Virus record (IMG/VR): IMGVR_UViG_3300009545_000642
Location: 1-38,663 of that record
DNA length: 38,663 bases
Source: a virus
Direction: 5' to 3' (one strand)
Positions within the stretch are counted from its first letter, which is position 1. Every line of letters starts with the position of its first letter. The notes under the pieces were generated by a model. It made no database searches, was not told where the DNA came from, and saw nothing but the letters and a program-made list of their open reading frames with translations. Shown piece after piece: positions 24,205 to 34,400 of this stretch. The position numbers were made by a program, and so were the translations under genes.

Positions 24205-24570
24205 TCAGGCTCCGCGCTTGGTGAACAGGGACGAGAAGTCGAGGGTCTTCACGCGCTCGATCGCTTGGGTGGCGACCGTCACGGCGACCGCACCGCCGAG
24301 GAAGCCGGCCAGGCCGTTGCTTTGCAGCGACAGCAGGCCGCGCAGCTCCGGCGCGCCGAAGTAACCCGCGGCCGTGCTCACCAGCAGGTAGACGGCGCGC
24401 CGTAGGGGCGGCAGGTCGCGCGCGCTGGTCACGTACAGCGTGCCGCCGGCCAGCGCACCGACCAGGGCGTCGCCGTCGATGCCGGGAAGCAACGCGGTGG
24501 TGGCCGCTGTGGCGGTGATCGCGGCGGCGGTGAGGTAAGCGCTGGCGGGCTCGGTCACGTTCAATCCCAT
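24205..24570 (-). CDS. second holin/antiholin-like membrane protein
   Basis: 121 aa with several hydrophobic segments: AYLTAAAITATAATTALLPG, DALVGALAGGTLYVTSA, RAVYLLVSTAAGYFG and GLAGFLGGAVAVTVATQAI. This matches the putative phage holin commonly placed between gpX and the lysis genes in betaproteobacterial and xanthomonad P2-like phages (Y position). With the next gene it may form a holin/antiholin pair. ATG 24570 overlaps the X stop by 10 nt. Confidence 0.8.
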   Translation of the reverse strand: MGLNVTEPASAYLTAAAITATAATTALLPGIDGDALVGALAGGTLYVTSARDLPPLRRAVYLLVSTAAGYFGAPELRGLLSLQSNGLAGFLGGAVAVTVATQAIERVKTLDFSSLFTKRGA

Positions 24571-24776
24571 AGCTGTTGGGTGGGGAGGGTCGGTGTCGTC
24601 GTGGCGGCCGAGCGTTCCGGGAGCTGCACCACGGTGCCGGTGGGGAGGACGTGGCCGAGGTCGGCGAGGTCGCGATTGCGTTCGAGCACGGCTTCCACCA
24701 CGCCCGTGGTGGCGCCCAACTCCCGCCAGCACAGCGCGTCCACCGTGTCGCCTTGGAGCGAACGCACCGCCGGCAC
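24561..24776 (-). CDS. X: tail protein X
   Basis: 71 aa, P2 gpX type with a LysM-like fold: SLQGDTVDALCWRELG, ERNRDLADLGHVLPTGTVVQLP. GTG start at 24776 shares its G with the L stop (TAGTG) and has GGAG 8 nt upstream. Confidence 0.9.
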   Translation of the reverse strand: MPAVRSLQGDTVDALCWRELGATTGVVEAVLERNRDLADLGHVLPTGTVVQLPERSAATTTPTLPTQQLWD

Positions 24777-25255
24777 TAGATCAGCTCCACGACGCTGCGC
24801 GCGCGGCCCAGGATGTCGGCCAGCGCCCACTGCGCGTTGCGCCGAAACTCATCGGCGGCCTCGGTCTCCGATTCGGCGCGATGATCGCCGGCACGGGTGG
24901 TGTCCCAATCGCGGTAGTGCTCGGCGAGGTCCGCCTGCACGCTGCAGGCGACGGCGCGCAGGTAGCGCTGCACGAGGACCGACTTGCCGTCGATGGTCTC
25001 GTCCAAGTCCGCGGCCGACACCCAGCCCTGTGCAATCTTCGTGGCGCGGAACGCGGCGAGCTGCGGATTGATGAACAGCACCGCGGCCACGGCCGCTGTG
25101 CGCAAGCGCGCCGCCGTGACGTTGCCGGTGAGGCGGGTGGAGGCGCGCAGGGCGCCGAGGTCGATATCCGGCCAGAAGCCGTCGTTGCGGATCGGCAGGC
25201 CGTCGTCGGAGGGAGGGGTGGCGGCTGCGCCGCCGTTGCCAGTCAGGGTGCCCAT
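24776..25255 (-). CDS. L: head completion/stabilisation protein L
   Basis: 159 aa, P2 gpL-type (Phage_GPL) head completion protein that closes filled capsids and connects to the tail. FWPDIDLGALRASTRLTGNV and the ARNAxWAxxDI-like end (QWALADILGRARSVVELI) are characteristic. A 93-nt gap separates it from M. Confidence 0.9.
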   Translation of the reverse strand: MGTLTGNGGAAATPPSDDGLPIRNDGFWPDIDLGALRASTRLTGNVTAARLRTAAVAAVLFINPQLAAFRATKIAQGWVSAADLDETIDGKSVLVQRYLRAVACSVQADLAEHYRDWDTTRAGDHRAESETEAADEFRRNAQWALADILGRARSVVELI

Positions 25256-25348
25256 GGGGTCTCGATAAATGCGGCGGTGGACGGGTGGGTCGGTGTTCGC
25301 CCGTGGGCGACCCTCGCCACCCGTGCCGCCGCGGCGCCGGGGGGAGGC

Positions 25349-26053
25349 TCAGGTGCCGCCCTGCGGCGGCGATTCGTTGGCGGCGATGTCGCCGGGTGAG
25401 TGACGCAGCCGACGTTCGAGCTGCTCGATGTCTTTCTTGGCGCCGACCTTGTCGTGCAATTCCACGGCGCGGCGCAGGTACACGAGGGCTTCGCCGGGCT
25501 CGGTCTCGGCCAGCAGGCGACCCAGCGCGAAATGGAGCTTGGCGCGCACCTGGTCGGGCATGTCGTAGGGCGCAGTGACGTCCATCACCTCGCGAAGGAC
25601 CGTCACGTCGAAGGGCTTGCCGGCCGTGTAGGCCTTGAGCGCCTGCTCGGCCGGTTCCTCGGCGACCAGCGTGGCGGTGGTGCGCTGGAAGCGGTCGGGC
25701 ATCGACAGGTTGTGCGTCAGCACGTAGCGGGCGATGGGCAGCGCACCGGCGAAGTCGCCCACGTCGATACGCCAGCACAGCACGTAGCCAAGCACGTCAT
25801 CCTGCACGCCCTGGCCGCCGGCCAGCACGCCGGTGACATAGGCCTCGTAGTCGGGCAGCAGTTCGCGCTTGGCCTCGATCTTCCGCTCCACCGATTGCAA
25901 GAGTTTCAAGCGGCGGCGGTCGGTGTCCAGCTTGGCGCGGATCAGGGCGTGGGCCTGCGAGGTGGAGCTATCCACCGCCGCCCCAGGCGCCGCTTTCGCA
26001 GTCGCCTGGGCCGCCTGCACGCGCATCAGATGTTCCATGGCGGGTGAGGGCAT
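25349..26053 (-). CDS. M: terminase small (endonuclease) subunit M
   Basis: 234 aa, P2 gpM-type terminase subunit. Family features: HALIRAKLDTDRRRLKLLQS, KRELLPDYEAYVTGVL, DDVLGYVLCWRIDVGDFAGA and LAIARYVLxHxL-like PIARYVLTHNLSMPDRF. In P2 this subunit carries the cos-cleaving activity with gpP. ATG 26053 chosen (or 26038); the long open frame above it is the shadow of N. Confidence 0.9.
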   Translation of the reverse strand: MPSPAMEHLMRVQAAQATAKAAPGAAVDSSTSQAHALIRAKLDTDRRRLKLLQSVERKIEAKRELLPDYEAYVTGVLAGGQGVQDDVLGYVLCWRIDVGDFAGALPIARYVLTHNLSMPDRFQRTTATLVAEEPAEQALKAYTAGKPFDVTVLREVMDVTAPYDMPDQVRAKLHFALGRLLAETEPGEALVYLRRAVELHDKVGAKKDIEQLERRLRHSPGDIAANESPPQGGT

Positions 26054-26064
26054 CGTGGCGGGCC

Positions 26065-27090
26065 TTACGGAGCCTGGGTCCAGTCGCCCAGCACGATGTT
26101 CTCGATCAACACCGCACCGCGCAGGCGCTCGATTACGTAGGCATCGTTGCTGGACTGGTAGTCGGCGATGCGGTCGTACTCCGGCTCGTCCTTGAGCAGG
26201 CGACGACGGCCGCCGGTCTGGTAGTAGATCGAGAGGTTGTCCGGTCGGCTGATCAGCAGCGAGGTGCCGGGGAAATACGGCAGGCCCAGCGCCGTCAGGC
26301 CGCCCATCAGCTTCTGGCTCACCAGCACCTGGGTGGCCAGTTCGTCGGTGGCACGCTGTTCCTGGTTGATCTTCGGGAAGTACTTGTCGTGCAGCAGCTT
26401 CCGGTTGACGTGCACGCGGAGGCCAGTGTCTTCCTGAAACCACGGCGCCAGAATCTGGATGGCGTCGTACACCAGCGCATCCAGGTTGGCGTAGTGACCG
26501 CCCGGGCCGATGCGGACCTCACCCGCGCCGGCCTTGCCTTCCTTCATCACCTGCGCTGGGGCCTGCTCGCGCAGTATCTGCAGCCAGCCCTTGTTGACGT
26601 CCTGCAGCAGCGGGTTCTTCTCGATGTCGGTATCGGCGGCCACGCTCGTGCCGTTCCAGCCGATCATCAGACGATCCAGCGCCTGCTGACTGATCAGCTC
26701 GCCGCTGACGCGCGGCTGGAAGTCGGGGAAGTGTGCCCAGGCGTCCAGGGTGGCGTAGCGGATGGAGGTGTCGAAATTGGTCTGGAAACACTCGTAGGGT
26801 TTCGCGTCCAGGTCGTGCATTTCGCGCGGGTTGCGCCGCTTGCCGCCGCTGGTGTTCGTGCGGCTGGCCGTGGGGCCCTTGATGCCGAGGCCCAGCTTCT
26901 CGCCGTTCCGCTCGGTCACCGGCTGGATGTTGACCAGGCGCAGGTAGTCGCTGGACTCCTGGATGCGGGTCTCCATGGTCTGCTGCACGGAGGGCTGCAC
27001 GTCGAATTTCTCGGTCGCGCTCGGGACGTCGTTGAGCTTGGCGATCTGCGCGGCCAGGGCGTTGAACGCCAGGCGGGTGTGTTTCTTCAT
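26065..27090 (-). CDS. N: major capsid protein N
   Basis: 341 aa, P2 gpN type. MKKHTRLAFNALAAQIAKLN, FDVQPSVQQTMETRIQESSD, YECFQTNFDTSIRYATLDAW and ISQQALDRLMIGWNGTSVA are textbook family segments. ATG with AGGGA upstream. The N-terminal about 30 residues are expected to be cleaved by the O protease. Confidence 0.95.
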   Translation of the reverse strand: MKKHTRLAFNALAAQIAKLNDVPSATEKFDVQPSVQQTMETRIQESSDYLRLVNIQPVTERNGEKLGLGIKGPTASRTNTSGGKRRNPREMHDLDAKPYECFQTNFDTSIRYATLDAWAHFPDFQPRVSGELISQQALDRLMIGWNGTSVAADTDIEKNPLLQDVNKGWLQILREQAPAQVMKEGKAGAGEVRIGPGGHYANLDALVYDAIQILAPWFQEDTGLRVHVNRKLLHDKYFPKINQEQRATDELATQVLVSQKLMGGLTALGLPYFPGTSLLISRPDNLSIYYQTGGRRRLLKDEPEYDRIADYQSSNDAYVIERLRGAVLIENIVLGDWTQAP

Positions 27091-27129
27091 GGGGTTCCCT
27101 TGTCGGTGTGGAGGTGCGCGGGCGGGCGA

Positions 27130-27954
27130 TCAGAACTCGGTCAGCACCAGGCCGGAGCCGTTGGCCTGGGGACGGTTGGCCGCCGGCATCGGCGTGGTGT
27201 GGAATTTCTGCTCCACGGCGTCCAGGCGCTGCGTCAGTTCGCTCACGCGCTGCGCGTGTTCCGCCACCATGGCGTCCACGGTCTGGAACTTCTGCGCGGT
27301 CTGGGTGCTCTGCGTCTCGCCGTGCTCGGCCACTTCTTCGATGGCGGCGGCAAGGTCCGAGAAGCGCGCATCGTCGGCGCCTTCCTTGCGGCGGAACATC
27401 TCGCGCACCCGAGCCAGGACGCTGGGTTTCGCGGGCTCCCCGCTGGTGAATTCGATCACCGTCTCGGTGGCTTCGCCGAACACGTTGTCGGGGTGCTGCT
27501 TGCGCGCCGTGAGCGGGCTGGATTCCGGGTGCTGCGCGGTGAACTTGAGCATCTCGGTGCCAAGGCTCGCGGGCGTGTCGGTGACGGCCAGGCCCACCAG
27601 GTAGGCGCGGCCGGTGTCGGCGAACTTCGGCGACACCTCGGCGCTGGTGAACACCTTCTGCATGGAGCCGACCAGCTTCACCAGGTCATCGCTCGGCGTG
27701 ATCGTGGCAAACAGTTCCAGCTTGCCGGTGGCGTTCTCCGTCGCGTCCAGCGCATCCACGAAACCGTAGTTCTTGAATGGGCTGTCGGGCAGGGCGCTGC
27801 GGATGTGCTCGATGTTGATGCCGGCGCGGTACTTCGCTGGATCGTAGGTGGCGGCCATGTCCCTGATCCAGGCACGTTCGACCACGCGGCCGTCGACGGT
27901 GGCGCCTTCGGTAAAGATGCGGAACTTCTTGGATTTCTTGGCGGGTGCCGGCAT
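27130..27954 (-). CDS. O: capsid scaffolding protein/protease O
   Basis: 274 aa, P2 gpO type scaffold with an N-terminal serine protease. Candidate triad D21, H50 (NIEHIR) and S108 (SAEVSP), close to P2 D19/H48/S107. The C-terminal part (SVLARVREMFRRKEG and the helical SDLAAAIEEVAEHGETQ) is the scaffold. Starts at MPAPAKKSKKFRIFTEG; the upstream in-frame extension into the promoter region is rejected. Confidence 0.93.
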   Translation of the reverse strand: MPAPAKKSKKFRIFTEGATVDGRVVERAWIRDMAATYDPAKYRAGINIEHIRSALPDSPFKNYGFVDALDATENATGKLELFATITPSDDLVKLVGSMQKVFTSAEVSPKFADTGRAYLVGLAVTDTPASLGTEMLKFTAQHPESSPLTARKQHPDNVFGEATETVIEFTSGEPAKPSVLARVREMFRRKEGADDARFSDLAAAIEEVAEHGETQSTQTAQKFQTVDAMVAEHAQRVSELTQRLDAVEQKFHTTPMPAANRPQANGSGLVLTEF

Positions 27955-28033
27955 GCGTGGGCCTCGGTGCGAGTGACGTGAGTCGATAGGCGGCCAGCAT
28001 CGGGATGCGAGCAGGGCGCGGCAACGCGCGCAT

Positions 28034-28057
28034 GTTCTGCATCGGGCGCGACAGAAC
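28034..28057. promoter_or_regulatory. late activator site in the O/P divergent gap
   Basis: Perfect GTTCTG-N12-CAGAAC dyad, same as upstream of V. Being symmetric, it could serve both directions: about 50 bp away lie TATCGA on the minus strand (27993-27998, towards O) and TACGCT on the plus strand (28090-28095, towards P), both weak -10-like boxes without -35, as expected for activator-dependent P2 late promoters. Confidence 0.72.
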
Positions 28058-28102
28058 GAACGCAGCGCGAAGCGCCGACGGGGCGTCCCTACGCTGTCGC
28101 GC

Positions 28103-29863
28103 ATGCTTATGCCGACGATGGATCCCCGACGACATGCACGCAGCCTGTTCTTTCAAGGCTGGGGTGTGACCGAGATTGCGCAGCACCTGGTGCTGCCCCG
28201 CGCCACGGTGGAGTCGTGGAAACAGCGTGACGAGTGGGCATCCGCTCGCTCGATTGATCGCGTGGAAATGCAGCTGGACGTGCGTCTGTGCCAGCTCATC
28301 ATGAAAGAACCGAAGAGCGGCGGCGATTACAAGGAAATCGATCTGCTCACGCGACAGATCGAGCGCCTGGCGCGCGTACGCCGCTACGAAGCGCCGGGCG
28401 GGCACGAGGGCGACCTCAACCCCGCGGTGGCCAACCGCAATGCCAAGGCGCGGCGCAAGCCGGTACGCAACGAGTACAGCCCCGAGCAGGCCGTGCGGCT
28501 ACGAGAAGCCTTTCTCGATTCGCTGTTCGCCTACCAGCGCACCTGGCACGAACAAGGCTTGGAAAGGCGCATTCGCAACATCCTCAAGTCCCGCCAGATT
28601 GGTGCCACCTGGTACTTCGCTCGCGAAGCACTGGTCGATGCGATGGATACGGGGAGGAATCAGATTTTCCTGTCGGCAAGCCGTGCGCAGGCGGACGTGT
28701 TTCGCCAGTACCTGACGCAGTTCGCCAAGGATGCGGCCGAGATCGAGTTCAAGGGCGATCCGCTGATCCTGCCCAACGATGCCACGCTGTACTTCCTTGG
28801 CACCAACTCGCGCACCGCGCAGAGCTACCACGGCAACCTGTACTTCGACGAATATTTCTGGGTCCACAGTTTTCAGACGCTGCGCAAGGTGGCGTCGGGC
28901 ATGTCCAGCCACAAGAAGTGGCGGCAGACCTATTTCTCTACGCCGTCGTCCCTGACGCATGACGCTTTCCCGTTCTGGTCCGGCGCGCAGTTCAACAAGG
29001 GGCGTGCCAAGGCGGATCGCGTCGATATCGACACTTCGCACTCTGCGCTCGCCGCGGGCCTGTTCTGCGCCGACGGACAGTGGCGCCAAATCGTCTCGGT
29101 GATCGATGCGCTGGCCGGTGGCTGCGACCTGTTCGATATCGACCAGCTGCGGCTGGAGTATGGCGACGACGAATTCCAGCAGTTGTTCATGTGCGCGTTC
29201 ATTGACGATAGTGCGTCGGTGTTCCCGTTCAACCTGGTCAAGCGCTGCATGGTGGATAGCTGGGATGCGTGGGACGACTTCCGCGTCTATGCGCCGCGGC
29301 CGATCGGCGATGCCGAAGTATCCATTGGCTTCGATCCGTCGAAGGGCGCGACGGGCGGTGACCCCTCCGGCTGCACCGTCAATGCGCTGCCCACGCGGCA
29401 GCTGGATACGTTCCGCGTATTGGAAAAGTTCCAATGGCCCGGCCAGGACTTCGATGCTCAGGCCGGCAACATCAAGGGGCTGTGCGACCGCTATCGTGTG
29501 GCGGACATTGCCATCGATACCACGGGCATGGGCACGGGCGTCTACCAGCTAGTGAAGCAGTTCTTCCCGATGGCGCGGGCGATCCAGTACTCGCCCGAGA
29601 CCAAGGGCCAGATGGTCATGAAGACCCAGGACGTCATGAACAAGGGACGCCTGGAATTCGATGCCGGCTGGACCGATCTAGCCGCGGCCTTCATGGCCAT
29701 CCGCAAGACGATGACCGCCAGCGGTCGCCACGTGACCTATGACGCCAGCCGTTCGGCGGACGTCGGCCATGCCGACCTCGCCTGGTCGGTCATGCATTCC
29801 CTCATCTACGAACCGCTGGAGGGCCGCGCAGCCCACAGCCAGAACGTCATGGAGATTTTTTAA
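28103..29863 (+). CDS. P: terminase large (ATPase) subunit P
   Basis: 586 aa, P2 gpP type DNA packaging motor. N-terminal HTH-like DNA-binding region (FQGWGVTEIAQHLVLPRATV), ATPase P-loop-like SRQIGATWYF, Walker B-like LYFDEYFW, and C-terminal nuclease with IGFDPSKGATGGDPSG and IAIDTTGMG. Possible starts at 28103 and 28118; family members usually begin close to DPRRHARSL, so 28118 is equally likely. Transcribed away from the capsid operon, overlapping Q by TAATG. Confidence 0.94.
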   Translation: MLMPTMDPRRHARSLFFQGWGVTEIAQHLVLPRATVESWKQRDEWASARSIDRVEMQLDVRLCQLIMKEPKSGGDYKEIDLLTRQIERLARVRRYEAPGGHEGDLNPAVANRNAKARRKPVRNEYSPEQAVRLREAFLDSLFAYQRTWHEQGLERRIRNILKSRQIGATWYFAREALVDAMDTGRNQIFLSASRAQADVFRQYLTQFAKDAAEIEFKGDPLILPNDATLYFLGTNSRTAQSYHGNLYFDEYFWVHSFQTLRKVASGMSSHKKWRQTYFSTPSSLTHDAFPFWSGAQFNKGRAKADRVDIDTSHSALAAGLFCADGQWRQIVSVIDALAGGCDLFDIDQLRLEYGDDEFQQLFMCAFIDDSASVFPFNLVKRCMVDSWDAWDDFRVYAPRPIGDAEVSIGFDPSKGATGGDPSGCTVNALPTRQLDTFRVLEKFQWPGQDFDAQAGNIKGLCDRYRVADIAIDTTGMGTGVYQLVKQFFPMARAIQYSPETKGQMVMKTQDVMNKGRLEFDAGWTDLAAAFMAIRKTMTASGRHVTYDASRSADVGHADLAWSVMHSLIYEPLEGRAAHSQNVMEIF

Positions 29864-30873
29864 TGAGCAAGCGCAAGCGCCAGGCGGTGCCAGCTGCGAT
29901 CCCGAAAGACACGTCCGCCGGCGGCCGCTTCGAGGCCTTCACCTTCGGTGATCCGGAACCGATCGACAGGGCCAACCTGCTGGATTACGTGCAGGTGTGG
30001 CACAACAGCCGATGGTACGAGCCGCCGGTGAGCCTGACGGGACTCGCCAACATGTTGCAGATTGCGCCGCACCACTCGTCGGCCATCTATGTGAAGAGGA
30101 ATCTGCTGGTCTCCGCGTTCCAGCCGTCGCGTTACCTGTCAGTGGCGGAGTTCGAGGCCTTTGCCATGGACTACCTCACCTTTGGCCAAGCGTATCTGGA
30201 ACGCGAGGAGGCGCTATCCGGCAAGCTGCTGCGGGCCAAGCACACGCCATCGTTGTTTACCCGGCGAGGGGTGGAAGAGGGCGCGTTCTGGTTTGTGCCG
30301 CCAAACGGTCAAGCCTTCCAGTTCGAACGGCCGGTGGTCCAGATGAAGGCGCCGGATGTGCGGCAAGAGGTGTACGGCATCCCTGAATACCTGAGCGCGC
30401 TGCATGCTGCGCAGCTCAATCGCTCGGCCACGCTGTTCCGTCGCAAGTACTACGACAACGGATCACACGCGGGCTTCATCCTCTACATGACGGATCCGGC
30501 GCAGAACCCTGACGACGTCGACAACCTGCGGAAAGCTCTAAAAGGGGCGAAGGGGCCGGGTAACTTCCGGAACCTCTTCATGTATGCGCCGAGCGGCAAG
30601 AAGGACGGCCTGCAGCTGATTCCGATCAGCGAGGTGGCGGCGAAGGATGACTTTGCGTCGATCAAGAATGCGAGCCGGGATGACATCCTCGCGGCGCACC
30701 GCGTGCCGCCTCAGCTTTTGGGGATGATTCCGACCAATGCTGGTGGGTTCGGTGATGTGGGGAAGGCGAGGGATGTATTCAAAGAGAATGAGATCGATCC
30801 GCTGATCGCTCGCATGGTTGGATTGAATGATCAGTTGAGTGCCAAAGTTTTTAGTTTCATGGGTGCTATGTAA
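29863..30873 (+). CDS. Q: portal protein Q
   Basis: 336 aa, P2 gpQ type (PBSX-family) portal. PPVSLTGLANMLQIAPHHSS, SAxxxKRNxL-like AIYVKRNLLVSAFQPSRYLS and VPPQLLGMIPTNAGGFGDV are typical. ATG shares a base with the P stop and has GGAG 8 nt upstream. Confidence 0.95.
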   Translation: MSKRKRQAVPAAIPKDTSAGGRFEAFTFGDPEPIDRANLLDYVQVWHNSRWYEPPVSLTGLANMLQIAPHHSSAIYVKRNLLVSAFQPSRYLSVAEFEAFAMDYLTFGQAYLEREEALSGKLLRAKHTPSLFTRRGVEEGAFWFVPPNGQAFQFERPVVQMKAPDVRQEVYGIPEYLSALHAAQLNRSATLFRRKYYDNGSHAGFILYMTDPAQNPDDVDNLRKALKGAKGPGNFRNLFMYAPSGKKDGLQLIPISEVAAKDDFASIKNASRDDILAAHRVPPQLLGMIPTNAGGFGDVGKARDVFKENEIDPLIARMVGLNDQLSAKVFSFMGAM

Positions 30874-30876
30874 CGA

Positions 30877-30901
30877 ATAAGGCGGCTCATTGCCGCCTTA
30901 T
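30877..30901. terminator. bidirectional terminator-like hairpin after Q
   Basis: Perfect 10-bp inverted repeat ATAAGGCGGC / GCCGCCTTAT with loop TCATT, right after the Q stop and before the convergent immunity gene. No long T-run follows, but stem stability and position between converging transcripts support a terminator role. Confidence 0.65.
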
Positions 30902-30947
30902 CGTCTAGAGGTGAAAGATAAACACCACGGTCCTAGCTGGGTATACG

Positions 30948-31406
30948 CTAGCGCTCAGAAAGGCGTTTCTTCAATGTGATCTCTGTTGCCTCTGCGCCGT
31001 ACATAGAATCAGGTGGATAGTCGTTGTTCGCTGCCGCAGGGTACTCGCCGATCAGGGCATTCGGGTCGTCATCCGAATACCTCACCTCCCATCGTCGCCC
31101 CGTAAGCATCTCCTCTCGAACGAATATTGGCATCGGCCATTCCTTGCGGTCCCAGCTAGGCAGCGTTCCTAATTCCACCCACCTACCTGTCTGCAAGAAC
31201 AAATCACCAAAACGCGCGACCAAAATGGTGTCATCCCGGCTCAGAGTTAAAGAGCCGACCTCCGGAAGTTCTTTCCATTCAGCCCAGAAATAACCTAGAA
31301 GGACGCCGCGCCTGGATGCACGAGCGATGAGGCCGATTGCGAAGCCTCCGTCCTGCAACGGGATGCCGAATACAGTTCCCTCAGTGAGTACCTTATTTTT
31401 GGCCAC
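30948..31406 (-). CDS. immunity protein, Imm26-like
   Basis: 152 aa. The opening GTVFGIPLQDGGFAIGLIAR, then GVLLGYFWAEWKELP, resembles the Imm26 family (GxxFxIPLxDGxYxxGxI-like) of polymorphic-toxin immunity proteins. GTG start overlaps the end of the RHS gene by 14 nt, so toxin and antidote are translated together. Expected to neutralise the C-terminal nuclease domain of the RHS protein in the cytoplasm. Position directly after the toxin tip is the usual arrangement. Confidence 0.75.
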   Translation of the reverse strand: MAKNKVLTEGTVFGIPLQDGGFAIGLIARASRRGVLLGYFWAEWKELPEVGSLTLSRDDTILVARFGDLFLQTGRWVELGTLPSWDRKEWPMPIFVREEMLTGRRWEVRYSDDDPNALIGEYPAAANNDYPPDSMYGAEATEITLKKRLSER

Positions 31407-34400
31407 TTGCTGCCCTTATCAAATAGTCGTCCGCTGCTTGTAGGTAGCTGCTGCGATTTGGGTTCCGCAATCCTATCGGTCGTACATAGTTAAGGGGGGC
31501 ATCGTAAGCCTCGTATGCCGATTGCTCCAAACCGCGTTGCTCATTATAAACGTCAGTTCGAGCTAGGACATCAAAAGTGTACTTGCCAAGCACTGGGTCT
31601 CGGGCGTGCTCTGCTTGGCGCCTCGCTAGATCGTTGGTTCTTCCCGTCCGGACTGTCTCTCCGGTGGCGGGGTCGATAAGCCTGTATACCCCTCCGCGAT
31701 TCTGATTCGCCGGATTGACGCAAGGTTTGCCGGCTAGTTCTTCCTGGACGCGGATGTCGGCCTCAGAACGGGGGATCTGATTGGCTTGGTTTGGGCCCAA
31801 TCGGAGACCAAATGCTTCGATCAATCTCTCTCGTTCTAAGGGATCGACGAGATCCAGCTCCTCCGCCTGTTGCAGGCCAAGGGTATCGGTGGCGCCGAGT
31901 GGTTGGCTGCTGACATAGGCGTAGCTTGCAACGCCACCCTGAAGTCCGATCGGATCAGTCTGAGAATACCGGGAGGTTGAGGGCTCGTAGTATCGGTTGA
32001 TGTTGTAAGCAAGCTTGCTCTCTGCGTCATAGTACTGACCAGGAAGGCGCAGATTGAATACGTAGCCGCTTGCCGACGTGGGTTGTTTTTCACCGAACGC
32101 ATTGCCCTGGTAGGGCCACTGCCACTGAACCGATCCTGCGTCATCCGTTATGACTCGCGGCGTGCCTAGACCATCCGCGTATACGTAGCTCACCTTCGCT
32201 GTCGTTCCCAAAGCATCGATAGCTGCGATTGGAACGTCGCCCATCCAGACATAGTCGCGGTTCGTTGTTCCGTACTCACTCAGTAGCTGACTGCCTTCGT
32301 CATAAGCGAAGCGCAGATTGACGGTTTGAGGTGCCGTTGCCGCCTTTGCGACGCGCTCTCCAAGAGCATTGTAGGTATAGCTTGCGACGGTTTGGTTGGC
32401 TTCTTGTACGACAGTCAATCGATTTCGGCTGTTGTAGCCATAGCCAAACGTGTCGCCACTAGCGGAGTTGCCTGTGGTGTTCCCGTTGGCGTCGAATGAG
32501 CGTGCACTATTGCCTATGGTGGTCAGCCAATGCGTTCCGGTCTGATATCCATAAGTGCCGGTGGCGAGGCCGTTGCCGGACTTGCTGAGCCGATCGCCCG
32601 TCTTGTTGTAGGTGTAGGCTTCGATAACGGTGCCTGTGGCATCGTTGATCGAGCCAAGGCGATAGAGCGGATCGTAGTGGTAGGTCTCTGTGGCCGGGTT
32701 AGCGCCAGGCGCATTTCCCAAGGCCGTGATGTTCCCCATCGCATCACGCGCAAAATGGAGGTTCATCGCTGAGCTGGTGACGTCGGACAGTCGGTAGTCG
32801 CTGTCATAGGAGCGAATAACCGTCTGTCCGTTACCTAGCGTGTAGCTCGCGATCGGTCCGAAGGGAAGGTATACGACACTGGTCACTAGATTGACCGTGC
32901 CGCTTGCACCTGGCGGCCGCGCGCTGACCGCGTTGATACGGCCGGCGATATCGCGGCCATACTGGATCATCGCGCCATCGGGCGTATTGATGCTGGCTAG
33001 GCGACCGCCAGGTGTGTACGTGTAATTGACCGTATCAACGGTGGTGCCTTGGGTCTGGCGTTTTTGCACCACATTACCCCGCGCGTCATAGCAGTAAACC
33101 GTGCTGACGGCAGTTTCTACAATGCTGGTTAGACGGCCTATGGGGTTTGATCCTACGCATCCGGTAACGCTGTCGGACTCGTCGTAGCGATAGCTGATGT
33201 TAGATGCGCTATCAGGATATGTGGTTGCGGTAATGCGGTTAAGCGCGTCATAAGTACGTTGGCTTGCTACAGCCTTTGCATCAGTGTCTTGGATGCGATT
33301 GCCGGCTGCGTCGTAGACGTAGCTGGAAGCGCCGGAATCCGGGCTCGTAAGTCCTTTGAGCACTCCCAGGCCATCATACGCGTAAGACGTCACTAGGCTG
33401 TTCGGATCAGTGACCTTTAGGATTCGATCAAGACTGTCGTACGAAAATGATGTTGCGCTGTTCTTGGTTGCTGTGTCGGTGCCATTGTAGTTGCGCGTCA
33501 CGCTGGCAATGCGATTAAGTGCGTCGTAAGTCGTGTGCGTGATGATGCTAAGGCGGTCCTTGGCATCGGTCAGGTTGCCATTCAGATCATAGGTGAAGAT
33601 GATGGCTCGGCTCTGCGCATCGAGCTCCTGCGCCAACTGACCAAGAGCATTGAATTTGCGTGTCAGCGTGCGGATTGGCGTGCTGGACCCATTCGCATAG
33701 ATGTTCTCGGCCGTTCGATTGTCCGCCGCGTCAAGCGTGTACTGGATATAGTTGCCAAGAGCATCGGTGATCTTGACCAGCCTGTGCGCGTCGTCGTAGC
33801 CGTACGACGTTACTACGCCATCCGGATCGGTTACGGATGTGACGGAACCGACCTTGTCGTAGCCGTAACTTGTCTTTGCGCCTCCCACTGTCTGCGTATC
33901 GATCCAGCCACGTGACGTGTACGTAAGGTCATTTGCGTTGCCATTGGCATCTATGATCCGCGTTGGGCGTCCCGCGCCGTCATATGAGGCAATGGTGAGG
34001 GCGTGGCCGAGCGCATCGATAATCTGATGAATGTCGCCGGTTTGGTAGCAGGCTGCTCCGGGAGTGCCACAGTTCTGCGCACTGCTGGATTGATAATAGG
34101 TGTAGTTCGTTATGTTGCCGCGAGGATCAGTTTCGCTGAGCAGCAGTCCTACCGACGTGCAGCCATTGCTCCCGGTTGTGTCGCAGTAGCGATATGTTTG
34201 TTGGCGGACGCCTACGGGTGCGGAAGCAGCGCTACCGCAGACGTAACCTGTTGAACCCGAGACCGCTGGGTCAGCTTCGCAAGACGCGGTCACTTGTCCG
34301 CGGTTGTTGTAAGCGAAACTTTGATAGGCGACTAGCGCTCCAGTCGAGTCCAGTGTGCTGCGCGTCAAGGGGTTGCGAAGAACGGCGTCCCACGTGGTGT

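Noticed and set aside
26044-27981. 645-codon plus-strand open frame opposite capsid genes N and O
   Set aside because: Antisense shadow: low-complexity composition and complete overlap with well-recognised gpN and gpO.
28499-29434. 311-codon minus-strand open frame inside terminase P
   Set aside because: Lies wholly within the confidently identified terminase gene and has shadow-like composition.
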